A model generated the notes under the pieces. The model was given only the letters and a program-made list of their open reading frames with translations, was not told where the DNA came from and made no database searches. DNA of 35,000 nt. Origin: Streptomyces sp. E2N166 (GTDB taxonomy: Bacteria; Actinomycetota; Actinomycetes; Streptomycetales; Streptomycetaceae). The position numbers and the translations under genes are program-made. This document shows, piece after piece, positions 16,477 through 26,613 of the stretch. The stretch lies in contig NZ_RAIF01000006.1 of NCBI RefSeq assembly GCF_003671715.1, positions 1,069,834 to 1,104,833 of the forward strand, read 5' to 3'. How positions within the stretch are numbered: the first letter of the stretch is position 1; each line of letters begins with the position of its first letter.

Positions 16477-17615
16477 CCGGCTTGGGCGAGGCGTCCGACC
16501 GGCCGGACGGGGACGACACGACCGACACCGACGAACCGACCACCGCCGTGGACTCCACCGGCGGCCACGCGCCCGACGGCGGCCTCGACACCCGGCTCGT
16601 CGTGGACCGCGGCACGTTCCATCTGGACGTCGCGCTGACCGCCGCGCCCGGCGACGTCGTCGCCCTGCTGGGCCCCAACGGCGCCGGCAAGACCACCGCC
16701 CTGCGCGCGCTCGCCGGCCTCGTCCCGCTCGCCGACGGCCACCTGCGCCTCGACGGTGTCGCCCTGGACCGTACGCCGCCCGAGGCCCGCCCGGTCGGCG
16801 TGGTCTTCCAGGACTACCTGCTCTTCCCGCACCTCACCGCGCTCGACAACGTCGCGTTCGGTCCGCGCTGCCGGGGCGCGGGCAAGGCCGAGGCCCGGGC
16901 GCGGGCCACCGCCTGGCTGGACCGCATGGGCCTCGCCGACCACGCGGGCGCCAAGCCGCGCCGCCTGTCCGGCGGTCAGGCCCAGCGCGTCGCACTCGCC
17001 CGCGCCCTGGCCACCAACCCCCGGCTGCTGCTCCTGGACGAGCCCCTCGCGGCGCTGGACGCCCGCACGCGGCTGGAGGTGCGGGCGCAGCTCCGCCGCC
17101 ATCTCGCCGACTTCGAGGCCGTGGCCGTGCTGGTCACGCACGACCCCCTGGACGCCATGGTGCTGGCCGACCGGCTGGTGGTGGTCGAGAACGGCAGGGT
17201 CGTCCAGGAGGGCGGCCCCGCCGACATCGCCCGCCGGCCGCGCACGGACTACATCGCGCAGTTGGTCGGCCTGAACCTCTACCGCGGGCGGGCCGACGGC
17301 CACACGGTCCGCCTCGACGCCGGTCCGGCCATCACCACCACCGAAGACCTCTCCGGTCCGGTCTTCGTGGCGTTCCCGCCGGGCGCCGTGACGCTGTACG
17401 CGGAGCGCCCCACGGGCTCCAGCGCCCGGAACCTGTGGCACTGCGAGGTCGCCGGACTGGAGACCCACGGTGACCAGATCCGTGTGGACCTCACCGGCGA
17501 ACTCCCGCTCGCCGCCGACCTCACCACGGTGGCGGCGGCCGAGCTCGGCCTCCACCCGGGCGCACCGGTGTGGGCGACGGTCAAGGCGACGCAGACACAC
17601 GCATACCCGGCATAG
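16473..17615 (+). CDS. modC: Molybdate ABC transporter ATP-binding protein ModC
   Basis: A 380-residue ATPase. The Walker A motif GPNGAGKT is at 67-74, the signature LSGGQ at 165-169, Walker B LLLLDEP at 185-191 and the switch His at about 223. A C-terminal TOBE domain (about 300-380) is expected to bind molybdate and regulate transport. The first 35 residues are an acidic, disordered extension that is not needed for the fold. The ATG overlaps the modB stop. A two-TOBE gene follows after 26 bases. Confidence 0.94.
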   Translation: MTGLGEASDRPDGDDTTDTDEPTTAVDSTGGHAPDGGLDTRLVVDRGTFHLDVALTAAPGDVVALLGPNGAGKTTALRALAGLVPLADGHLRLDGVALDRTPPEARPVGVVFQDYLLFPHLTALDNVAFGPRCRGAGKAEARARATAWLDRMGLADHAGAKPRRLSGGQAQRVALARALATNPRLLLLDEPLAALDARTRLEVRAQLRRHLADFEAVAVLVTHDPLDAMVLADRLVVVENGRVVQEGGPADIARRPRTDYIAQLVGLNLYRGRADGHTVRLDAGPAITTTEDLSGPVFVAFPPGAVTLYAERPTGSSARNLWHCEVAGLETHGDQIRVDLTGELPLAADLTTVAAAELGLHPGAPVWATVKATQTHAYPA

Positions 17616-17629
17616 CGCCCCGATCGGGC

Positions 17630-17635
17630 TACGGT
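17630..17635 (+). promoter_or_regulatory. -10 box of a possibly leaderless TOBE gene
   Basis: TACGGT lies six bases before the ATG at 17642 in the short gap after modC; no ribosome site is visible. A separate promoter inside the operon would allow independent expression of the molybdate-binding protein. Confidence 0.4.
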
Positions 17636-17641
17636 GCCCTC

Positions 17642-18061
17642 ATGAGCCTGAGCATCCGCAACCAGCTCCCCGGCACCGTCACCGCCGTCAACCCGGGCGA
17701 GGCCATGGCGACGGTCAGGATCCGCCTCTCGGGCGGCCAGGACCTCACCGCGGCGATCACCCGGGAGGCCGCCGACGACCTCTCCCTCACCGCCGGGACC
17801 GAGGTCCGCGCCCTGGTGAAGGCCACGGAGGTGTCCGTGGCGACCGGCCGCGTCGAGGGCCTGTCCATCCGCAACCGGCTGGCCGGTACGGTCACCGCCC
17901 TCACCACCGGCGACGCCATGGCCTCCGTCCGGGTCGCCGTCGAGGGCGCCGAGCTGACCGCCGCGGTCACCCGGGAGGCCGCCGACGACCTGGGGCTGTC
18001 CGTCGGCGTTCCCGTCGTCGCGCTGGTCAAGTCGACGGAGGTGTCGCTGGCCACCGCGTGA
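17642..18061 (+). CDS. Tandem TOBE (di-Mop) molybdate-binding protein
   Basis: A 139-residue protein made of two Mop/TOBE repeats, about 1-67 (MSLSIRNQLPGTVTAVNPGE ... LVKATEV) and 72-139 (LSIRNRLAGTVTALTTGD ... LVKSTEV). The repeats are clearly alike, each with the same TREAADDL segment. Molbindins of this layout assemble into rings that bind several molybdate or tungstate ions, and serve as cytoplasmic buffer or store. Its place right after modC fits this. Regulation of ModABC or delivery to cofactor synthesis are other possibilities. The gene ends before a strong terminator. Confidence 0.9.
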   Translation: MSLSIRNQLPGTVTAVNPGEAMATVRIRLSGGQDLTAAITREAADDLSLTAGTEVRALVKATEVSVATGRVEGLSIRNRLAGTVTALTTGDAMASVRVAVEGAELTAAVTREAADDLGLSVGVPVVALVKSTEVSLATA

Positions 18062-18069
18062 CTCACGGC

Positions 18070-18115
18070 GAGAGGCTCCGTGCAGGGCCGTCCCGGGCCC
18101 TGCACGGAGCCTCTC
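18070..18115. terminator. 20-bp perfect hairpin between mod cluster and gcvP
   Basis: Bases 18070-18089 pair without mismatch with 18096-18115 around a 6-nt loop. The hairpin lies between two convergent genes (ends at 18061 and 18131) and so likely serves both directions. It is the strongest stem in the window outside the rRNA genes. Confidence 0.85.
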
Positions 18116-18130
18116 TCCCGTGCCGGCGGC

Positions 18131-21016
<2,886 letters not shown>

Positions 21017-21078
21017 TGCGGAGGCCTCCTGGTCTGACGACCTTCGAGGGGCACCACGGCGCGGGTACCCGTACGGCC

Positions 21079-21284
21079 TCCCCCTCTGTCATCTCGACCT
21101 GAGAGCTTCACCGGGCGGGCCCGAGGGCGCTCCCGGCTTTCACCGTCGGTGAGAGCGGAAGCCGTCGACACCCGCCCTGCTTTCCAGAGTGACCTCGTCC
21201 GTGCGGTACGTGAGCCTGAGAGATTCCGGGGAGGATTTGCTCCTTCGGCGCCTCCGATGATGTCCGGAGGACTCTCCCGCACGG
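21079..21284 (-). promoter_or_regulatory. Tandem glycine riboswitch (gcvT element)
   Basis: On the minus strand two glycine aptamers follow each other in the gcvP leader. The first (about 21180-21284) shows GGGAGAG, GGCGCCGAAGGAGCAA and GAATCTCTCAGGC. The linker and closing stem contain CTCTGGAAAGCAG. The second shows ACCGACGGTGAAAGCC, GAAGCTCTCAGGT and the closing GACAGAGGGGG near 21079. These are the known conserved blocks of the element, which activates glycine cleavage genes when glycine is abundant. The expression platform lies in 21017-21078, where GGAGGCC (near 21072-21078) could pair with GGCCTCC beside the Shine-Dalgarno sequence. Confidence 0.92.
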
Positions 21285-21337
21285 GGTCAGCAGCCGTTTG
21301 CCAGCGTACCAGCGAGGCCGACGCACGAACCTTCGAG

Positions 21338-21374
21338 TGGCCGACCGGCCAAATGTACTCTTTTGTAGTACTAC
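21338..21374. promoter_or_regulatory. Dyads in the gcvP / PRC-barrel divergent promoter region
   Basis: TGGCCG-AC-CGGCCA (21338-21351) and GTAGTACTAC (21365-21374) are perfect palindromes in a locally AT-richer stretch between two divergent genes. They could be operators or promoter parts. No regulator can be named. Confidence 0.3.
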
Positions 21375-21438
21375 GGATGATTTCGGCGGCTGGTGGGTCG
21401 GCTGGTGCGCGACCCCAGTGCGACCAAGTGGAGGGCCC

Positions 21439-21816
21439 GTGCGTACCGACATCGACCCGCGCAACCTGATCGGCCGCAAGGCGTTCGACCGCAACGGCAC
21501 CCGGATCGGCACCGTCGACGAGGTCTATCTCGACGACGCCACCGGCGTCCCCGAGTGGGCGGCCATACGCACCGGCCTGTTCAGCCGGGACGCCTTCGTG
21601 CCCCTGGAGCCGAGCGAGCTGCTCGACGGCACCTTGCGCGTGCCCTTCGACCGGGCCCTGATCAAAGAGGCCCCCGACTTCGGCGTCGGCCGCCACCTCT
21701 CGCCGGAACAGGAACTCCAGCTCTACCACCACTACGGTCTCGACGTAGCCGCTCCTCCCCCGCTCCCCGACCGCGACTTCGGCAAGCTGGCGGGCCAGGG
21801 CAAGGAAGAGGGCTGA
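21439..21816 (+). CDS. PRC-barrel domain protein
   Basis: A 125-residue protein whose first 80 residues form a PRC-barrel: DPRNLIGRKAFDRNGTRIG, VDEVYLDDATGVPEWAAI, and FVPLEPSELLDGTLRVPFDR. The second part (LSPEQELQLYHHYGLD) is typical of streptomycete PRC proteins. PRC barrels are small beta domains seen in RimM and photosynthetic reaction centre H subunits and act in RNA or protein contacts; no specific role is known here. The GTG at 21439 has GGAGG five bases upstream, which fixes the start; the longer open frame to the left is not supported. The gene lies between gcvP (divergent) and dinB (convergent). Confidence 0.85.
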   Translation: MRTDIDPRNLIGRKAFDRNGTRIGTVDEVYLDDATGVPEWAAIRTGLFSRDAFVPLEPSELLDGTLRVPFDRALIKEAPDFGVGRHLSPEQELQLYHHYGLDVAAPPPLPDRDFGKLAGQGKEEG

Positions 21817-21861
21817 CGCCGTCTGCTTCCTGCGACCCGATCCGCCGGGCAGGGCGAGGTC

Positions 21862-23313
21862 CTAGCCGGAGGCCTGACGCGCCGACCCCGCCGGGCCGGT
21901 CCCCGCGTCGGTCTCCCCGCCGAGGTCCGGGCCGGCCTCCGTGGTCGCCGGCCCGCCCTCCCCGGGTCTTCGCGGCACGGCCGGGACCAGCGGCAGCGGT
22001 TCCGCCGGCGCCAGATGCGGGTCGTCCACCGGGAAGGTCCGCACCCGGCCGGGCTCCGAGTACGGCGTCTCGAAACGCACGGTCACCCGCCCCAGCCCGC
22101 TGCCCTGCACCCACCCGTGTCCGTACTCCACGTGGCGTACGTCGTGCCCCGACGGCCACCGGCGCTCGGGGGCGGGGGCCGGCCGGTCCTCCCGCACGGG
22201 CTCGGCGTCGGGCTCCTCGGCGACTTCCTGGACACGCTCCCCCGCCGCCTGTGCGAACAGGTCCTCCTGCGTGTAGTCGGCGAGCCCGCTGACGCCGACC
22301 CCGAGCAGCCGCACGCCGCCGGTGGTGTCCACGGAGTCCAGCAGCCGGGCCGCGGCCTCCCGCACCACCCCCGGGTCGTCCGTGGGCCCGCGCAGCGTCT
22401 CGGAGCGCGTCAGCGTGGAGAAGTCGTACCTGCGCACCTTGAGCACGATGGTCCGCCCGGACAGCCCGGAGCCGCGCAGCCGCCGCACGCACCGGTCGGC
22501 CAGCCGCCCCACCTCCACGCCGACCCGCACCCGGTCGTGGATGTCCACGTCGTAGGTGTCCTCGACCGACACCGACTTGGTCTCCCGTTCGGCCACCACG
22601 GGTCGCTCGTCGAGGGCCAGGGCCATGGCGTACAGGGCATGCCCGTGCGCCTTGCCCAGCAGCCGTACGAGCTCGTCCTCGCCCGCCTCGGCGATGTCGC
22701 CCACCGTGGTGATCCCGGCCCGCCGCAGATGGTCTCCCGTGGCCGGTCCCACGCCGGGCAGCGTCCGCACGGTCATCGGCTCCAGCATGGTCCGCTCCGT
22801 CCCCGGCGGGATCAGGACCAGCCCGTCGGGTTTGGCCTCCTCCGACGCGATCTTGGCGAGCATCTTGGAGGCTGCCAGCCCCACGGAACCGGTGAGGCCG
22901 GTGACGGCGCGGATGTCCGTGCGCAGCTTCGTGCCGGCCAGCCGCGCCGACTCCGCGTCCCAGGCCGCCCCGCCGGCCTCCAGATCCACGAAGGCCTCGT
23001 CCAGGCTCAGCGGCTCCACCAGCGGCGACAGCCCGCGCAGCAACCGCATCACCTGCTCGCTGATCGACCGGTAGAGCTCGAAGCGCGGGACCAGGTACGC
23101 GGCGTTGGGTGCCAGCCGCCGGGCCTGGCCCATGGGCATCGCCGAGTGGACGCCGAAGACCCGCGCCTCGTACGAGCAGGTGGCGACCACACCCCGTGGT
23201 CCGAGGCCGCCCACCACGACGGCCTTCCCGCGCAGGCTCGGCTTGGACGCCTGCTCCACCGAGGCGAAGAAGGCATCCATGTCGAGATGCAGGATCGTGG
23301 GCGCGGTTCTCAC
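21862..23313 (-). CDS. dinB: DNA polymerase IV (Y family) with C-terminal extension
   Basis: A 483-residue translesion polymerase. Catalytic acidic residues are D11 in LHLDMDAFF and D105-E106 in LSLDEAFVD; the steric-gate aromatic is in the AFF motif. Thumb HhH and little-finger regions follow (LPGVGPATGDHLRRAGI; RRYDFSTLTRSETL). After about residue 350 the protein continues with a polar linker and a 60-residue block (GHDVRHVEYGHGWVQGSGLG, then VTVRFETPYSEPGRVRTF) that looks like a small Tudor/SH3-type beta domain, and a disordered tail. E. coli Pol IV ends at about 351 residues. The upstream 70 bases contain no GAAC-N4-GTTC LexA box. The polymerase call is firm; the tail's function is unknown. 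Confidence 0.93.
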   Translation of the reverse strand: MRTAPTILHLDMDAFFASVEQASKPSLRGKAVVVGGLGPRGVVATCSYEARVFGVHSAMPMGQARRLAPNAAYLVPRFELYRSISEQVMRLLRGLSPLVEPLSLDEAFVDLEAGGAAWDAESARLAGTKLRTDIRAVTGLTGSVGLAASKMLAKIASEEAKPDGLVLIPPGTERTMLEPMTVRTLPGVGPATGDHLRRAGITTVGDIAEAGEDELVRLLGKAHGHALYAMALALDERPVVAERETKSVSVEDTYDVDIHDRVRVGVEVGRLADRCVRRLRGSGLSGRTIVLKVRRYDFSTLTRSETLRGPTDDPGVVREAAARLLDSVDTTGGVRLLGVGVSGLADYTQEDLFAQAAGERVQEVAEEPDAEPVREDRPAPAPERRWPSGHDVRHVEYGHGWVQGSGLGRVTVRFETPYSEPGRVRTFPVDDPHLAPAEPLPLVPAVPRRPGEGGPATTEAGPDLGGETDAGTGPAGSARQASG

Positions 23314-23383
23314 ATCTCCGATGCTGCCCTACGCCACTGACAAAGCCCCGTCCCAGCAGGGGGTGCGCCGGGTTCGGCGGTGT

Positions 23384-24067
23384 TCAGACCGCCCGGTTGC
23401 GCCGCCGCGCCAGCTCGTCCGCCGGATTGTGTCCGACCAGGGTCTCCCCCGTGTCGATCCGCTCCCCGTGCAGCTGCGACAGCGCGCCCTCCACATCCCG
23501 CCAGACCACGCCGACGGCGATCCCGAAGATGCCCTGACCGCCCTGGAGCAGGGCGTGCACCTCGTCGGGCGAGGTGCACTCGTAGACCGTGGCCCCGTCA
23601 CTCATCAGTGTCATCCGCTCCAGGTCACGAAAACCGCGCTCCCTGAGATGCTGGACGGCGGTGCGGATGTTCTGCAGTGACACACCGGTGTCGAGGAAGC
23701 GCTTGACGATCTTCAGCACGACCACGTCGCGGAAGCTGTACAGACGCTGCGTCCCGGAACCGTGCGCGGGTCTCACACTGGGCTCGACGAGGCCCGTACG
23801 AGCCCAGTAGTCGAGCTGCCGGTAGGTGATACCGGCGGCCGCGCAGGCCGTCGGTCCGCGGTAGCCGATCTGCTCGGACGTCATGGACGTCGCCCCTCCG
23901 CTGCTCGGGACGGCAGCCGGTCGCTGCGGAACAGGGTCGGCCGCCACACCGTGCTGGGGATGCCCCCCGCCGGCGCGGAGCCGAGAGCTCGTGGGAGGGT
24001 ACGGACCGCTTGCCCCGAGGCTCTGCCCGGGGCCACCCCCAGCCGTACCGTCGCCGCTGATTCTCAC
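23384..24067 (-). CDS. MerR-family transcriptional regulator (Rv1830-like)
   Basis: From GTG 24067 the product has 227 residues: a disordered Gly/Pro/Ser-rich leader of about 61 residues, a MerR winged helix (GYRGPTACAAAGITYRQLDY, then RLYSFRDVVVLKIVKRFLD, about 67-125) and a C-terminal effector/dimer region (YECTSPDEVHALLQGGQGIF). Gene order and sequence match the actinobacterial MerR beside the bifunctional nuclease gene, Rv1830 in M. tuberculosis. GTG 24067 has GGAGG at spacing five; ATG 23884 also has a GGAGGGG site and would give a 166-residue form starting at the HTH. Both forms may be made. No effector is known; there is no cysteine pattern for metal sensing. Confidence 0.85.
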   Translation of the reverse strand: MRISGDGTAGGGPGQSLGASGPYPPTSSRLRAGGGHPQHGVAADPVPQRPAAVPSSGGATSMTSEQIGYRGPTACAAAGITYRQLDYWARTGLVEPSVRPAHGSGTQRLYSFRDVVVLKIVKRFLDTGVSLQNIRTAVQHLRERGFRDLERMTLMSDGATVYECTSPDEVHALLQGGQGIFGIAVGVVWRDVEGALSQLHGERIDTGETLVGHNPADELARRRNRAV

Positions 24068-24135
24068 GCCGACCTCCGTCCTTGACCTGCCTCCTCGACG
24101 GTAGGCAGTCACCAAGGGTGCGTCAACGATCGCCA

Positions 24136-24186
24136 CACTCGGCACGCCGAGTGATAATCACCCTACGAGTGGTTTCGCGTGCCCAA
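24136..24186 (-). promoter_or_regulatory. Candidate promoter and operator of the merR gene
   Basis: On the minus strand TTGGGC (24181-24186) and TAGGGT (24160-24165) could be -35 and -10, with a short 15-base spacer. Just downstream is an 18-base dyad CACTCGGC-AC-GCCGAGTG (24136-24153) with perfect 8-bp arms. A dyad at the start point suits repression, perhaps by the gene's own product; this is inferred. Confidence 0.45.
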
Positions 24187-24260
24187 CCGCGGGGAAAGGC
24201 TAGCCGAATGTGCCCGGAAAGGGGCCGCGCGGCACCCTGGATCGCTCGGGTCCCCGCGCC

Positions 24261-24734
24261 TCACTGGTTACTGGTCCCGAAGTCCTCCGGCGAGATCTGG
24301 TCGAGGAACTCGCGGAACTTCTCCACCTCGTCCTCCTGCTCGTCCGGGATGGCGATGCCCGCGTCGTCGAGCACCGTGTCGCTGCCGTAGATCGGCGTTC
24401 CGGTGCGCAGAGCCAGCGCTATGGCGTCGGACGGCCGCGCACTCACCTCGACGCCGCTCGCGAAGACCAGCTCGGCGTAGAAGACCCCGTCACGCAGGTC
24501 CGTGATGCGTACTTCCGTGAGCTCCTGGCCGACGGCTTCCAGTACGTCCTTGAACAGGTCGTGCGTCAGCGGCCGTGCGGGAGCCATGCCCTGCTGGGCG
24601 AAGGCGATCGCCGTCGCCTCCCCCGGCCCGATCCAGATGGGGAGGTAACGGTCGCCCCCCACCTCGCGCAGCAGCACGATCGGTTGGTTGGAGGGCATCT
24701 CTACCCGGACACCTACGACATCGAGCTCGTTCAC
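24261..24734 (-). CDS. Bifunctional nuclease family (BFN/DUF151) protein
   Basis: A 157-residue BFN-family protein. The conserved core is MNELDVVGVRVEMPSNQPIV, then LPIWIGPGEATAIAFAQQG, HDLFKDVLE and SARPSDAIALALRTGTPIY, followed by an acidic C-terminus. Plant and thermophile relatives show RNase/DNase activity; the actinobacterial member (Rv1829 type) has no firm role. Its place between two MerR genes is conserved across actinobacteria. The start is GTG 24734. TAGGGT ends six bases before the GTG and there is no ribosome site, so the mRNA is probably leaderless. Confidence 0.88.
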   Translation of the reverse strand: MNELDVVGVRVEMPSNQPIVLLREVGGDRYLPIWIGPGEATAIAFAQQGMAPARPLTHDLFKDVLEAVGQELTEVRITDLRDGVFYAELVFASGVEVSARPSDAIALALRTGTPIYGSDTVLDDAGIAIPDEQEDEVEKFREFLDQISPEDFGTSNQ

Positions 24735-24740
24735 ACAGCA

Positions 24741-24746
24741 ACCCTA
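24741..24746 (-). promoter_or_regulatory. -10 box of the leaderless bfn gene
   Basis: TAGGGT on the minus strand lies six bases before the GTG start of the nuclease-family gene, so transcription would begin at or next to the start codon. The -35 is weak. Confidence 0.5.
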
Positions 24747-24818
24747 GGCCGTGCCCGGGACATTTGGGTAGTCGGGCCGGGGTCGGGGTGGGCGTTCGGG
24801 GCTCCGAGCACGCCCGTT

Positions 24819-25556
24819 TCAGGGCAGCCGCACGCCGAGGGCGGTCTGCACCAACGCCGCGTGCAGCCTCACCGCCAGCCCCGCCAGCTCCTTGGTGCGG
24901 GCTTCCGCGTGTGCCCTGGTCTGGGGGTTGCGGTGACGCCTCAACGGGGCCACCACCTGGTCCACGAGCCCGGCCTCCCGGTCGGCGGCGGCCTTCATCA
25001 CCCGCAGGTGCCGCGGTTCGATACCGAACCGCCCCAGCTCCACCACCAGTGAGGCCACGGTGACCGCCTCGGCGTCGTACGCTCCGTCCGGCAACGGAGC
25101 GAGGAGCCCGTACGACTCCCACTCCTTCAGCTCCTGGTCGCCGATCCGGGCCGCGGCGAGCAGCTCGTCCCGCCCGATCCGGGCCGCCGTGGGGCCCTCG
25201 GAGGGCTCCGGTACGGCCTCCCCGCCCCGCTGCCGGCCCAGCGTCGGCAACGGCACGGCCTCGCCGCGTTCCATCGCGTCCAGGTGCTCGCGGATCACCT
25301 TCAGCGGCAGATAGTGGTCCCGTTGCATGCGCAGCACCTGGCCGAGGCGCTCGACGTCGTGTGCGCTGAACTTGCGGTACCCGGCCGGGGTCCGCCGCGG
25401 CTCGACGAGGCCTTCCGACTCCAGAAACCGGATCTTGGAGATGGTGACGTCGGGGAACTCGTCGCGCAGCGCGTTCAGCACAGCGCCGATGCTCATCAGC
25501 CCACTGTCCGTGGCGGCGGTGCCGTGCCCGGCACCGCCGCTCGGTGTTTGAAGCAT
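24819..25556 (-). CDS. ftsR: MerR-family regulator FtsR
   Basis: A 245-residue MerR-family protein. The winged helix is at about 20-90 (MSIGAVLNALRDEFPDVTIS, IRFLESEGLVEPRRTPAGYR, HDVERLGQVLRMQRDHYLPL). A charged linker follows, then a C-terminal region (ARIGDQELKEWESYGLLAPL, LRVMKAAADREAGLVDQV) that resembles a second helix-turn-helix-like dimer domain. Next to the GarA-type gene this is the position of Rv1828 and of C. glutamicum FtsR, which activates ftsZ. A division-related role is inferred from this orthology. The ATG at 25556 has an AGGGAAGG site. The gene is 42 bases downstream of the FHA gene. Confidence 0.88.
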   Translation of the reverse strand: MLQTPSGGAGHGTAATDSGLMSIGAVLNALRDEFPDVTISKIRFLESEGLVEPRRTPAGYRKFSAHDVERLGQVLRMQRDHYLPLKVIREHLDAMERGEAVPLPTLGRQRGGEAVPEPSEGPTAARIGRDELLAAARIGDQELKEWESYGLLAPLPDGAYDAEAVTVASLVVELGRFGIEPRHLRVMKAAADREAGLVDQVVAPLRRHRNPQTRAHAEARTKELAGLAVRLHAALVQTALGVRLP

Positions 25557-25574
25557 GGACCTTCCCTGGAGGTT

Positions 25575-25593
25575 CCCCGGGCGGTGCCCGGGG
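25575..25593 (-). terminator. Small hairpin between the FHA gene and ftsR
   Basis: CCCCGGGC (25575-25582) pairs with GCCCGGGG (25586-25593) with a 3-nt loop inside the 42-base gap. It could reduce read-through into ftsR or stabilise the upstream mRNA; there is no T-tract. Confidence 0.35.
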
Positions 25594-25598
25594 GCGGG

Positions 25599-26423
25599 TC
25601 AGTAACCCCGCTGGCTCGCGTAGAAGACCAGCCGGTACTTGCCGATCTGCACCTCGTCCCCGTTCGACAGGGCGACCTGGTCGATGCGCTCGCGGTTGAC
25701 GTACGTGCCGTTCAGGCTGCCGACGTCGGCCACCGTGAACGATCCGTCCGGACTGCGGCGGAACTCCACGTGCCGGCGCGAGACCGTCACGTCGTCCAGG
25801 AAGATGTCGCTCTGCGGATGACGCCCGGCGGTGGTCAGCTCACCGTCCAGCAGGAAACGGCTGCCGGAGTTCGGACCGCGGCGTACCACCAGGAGCGCCG
25901 AACCGAGCGGCAGCGCGTCGACCGCCGCCTGCGCCTCGGGAGAGAGCGCCGGCATCGCCGTCTGGCCGGTGACCTCGGCGTCGTACGCCTCCAGGCCGGA
26001 GATGGAGATCGTGGAGGTCGTCTCGGACGCACGCTCCGGAACCGCCCCGGCACGCAGCGGCGCGCCGCAGTTGGAGCAGAAGCGGCTGTTCTCCGCGTTG
26101 CGGTTACCGCACCTCGTGCACACCAGGGCCGACATGGACGGATCCTCCTGCCGAGGCTGCCCCGCCGGGGCATTCGACGCGTACGGACCGGGGGCAAACC
26201 CTCCACCCGTAGTTGACGGTTGCCCGAAACCTATGTCGCCGGACTGCGCAGGGTCAACAGACGGCGCGCCCTGACCACCGGAAATGCCACCGCCCGGACC
26301 AGCCACCTGGTCCCGGAACATCGGGCGCCCGCCCTCCGCATCAGGCTGCGCCCGATGGCGAGCGGTCGCGTTCTCGCGACCCTCTCGCGCGCTCTTGCCG
26401 AACAACTTCGCAAACAACTTCAC
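25599..26423 (-). CDS. garA: GarA/OdhI-type FHA domain protein with zinc ribbon
   Basis: From GTG 26423 (AGGGGA site) the protein has 274 residues. Residues 1-95 are a polar Gly/Pro-rich region, 102-119 a zinc ribbon (C102, C105, C116, C119), and 172-265 an FHA domain very close to mycobacterial GarA (SALLVVRRGPNSGSRFLLD, SDIFLDDVTVSRRH, GSLNGTYVNRE). ETTS at 134-137 matches the Thr-phosphorylation motif of GarA/OdhI. GarA-type proteins, when unphosphorylated, inhibit 2-oxoglutarate dehydrogenase and glutamate dehydrogenase and activate glutamate synthase; Ser/Thr kinases switch this off. The same role is likely here. ATG 26135, with a very strong AGGAGG site, would start a short form right at the zinc ribbon. 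Confidence 0.9.
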   Translation of the reverse strand: MKLFAKLFGKSAREGRENATARHRAQPDAEGGRPMFRDQVAGPGGGISGGQGAPSVDPAQSGDIGFGQPSTTGGGFAPGPYASNAPAGQPRQEDPSMSALVCTRCGNRNAENSRFCSNCGAPLRAGAVPERASETTSTISISGLEAYDAEVTGQTAMPALSPEAQAAVDALPLGSALLVVRRGPNSGSRFLLDGELTTAGRHPQSDIFLDDVTVSRRHVEFRRSPDGSFTVADVGSLNGTYVNRERIDQVALSNGDEVQIGKYRLVFYASQRGY

Positions 26424-26613
26424 GGGCGATTCCCCTTGACCGAAACAGACCCGCCCGTGGGGCAGGACGAACCCTGACTGACCGTACTGACCGACCCGGA
26501 CACCTTCACAACGTCCGTCTCCACCAGACAGTTTCCACCACGCACCACCCAATCGGTGCGCCGACCCCCCGCAACCTCATGCCCTCGCCGGTCGCCCCCC
26601 ATGCACCACCGGT
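26424..26613. promoter_or_regulatory. garA upstream region with direct repeats
   Basis: This 190-base gap separates garA from the DUF881 gene upstream of it. ACTGACC occurs twice with a 9-base period (26477-26483, 26486-26492), preceded by another CTGA. It may hold a regulator site for garA; no clear -10 was found. In mycobacteria gcvH occupies this slot; here no gene is present. Confidence 0.3.

Noticed and set aside
23314..23383. A LexA/SOS box before dinB
   Set aside because: No GAAC-N4-GTTC dyad was found in the upstream 70 bases.
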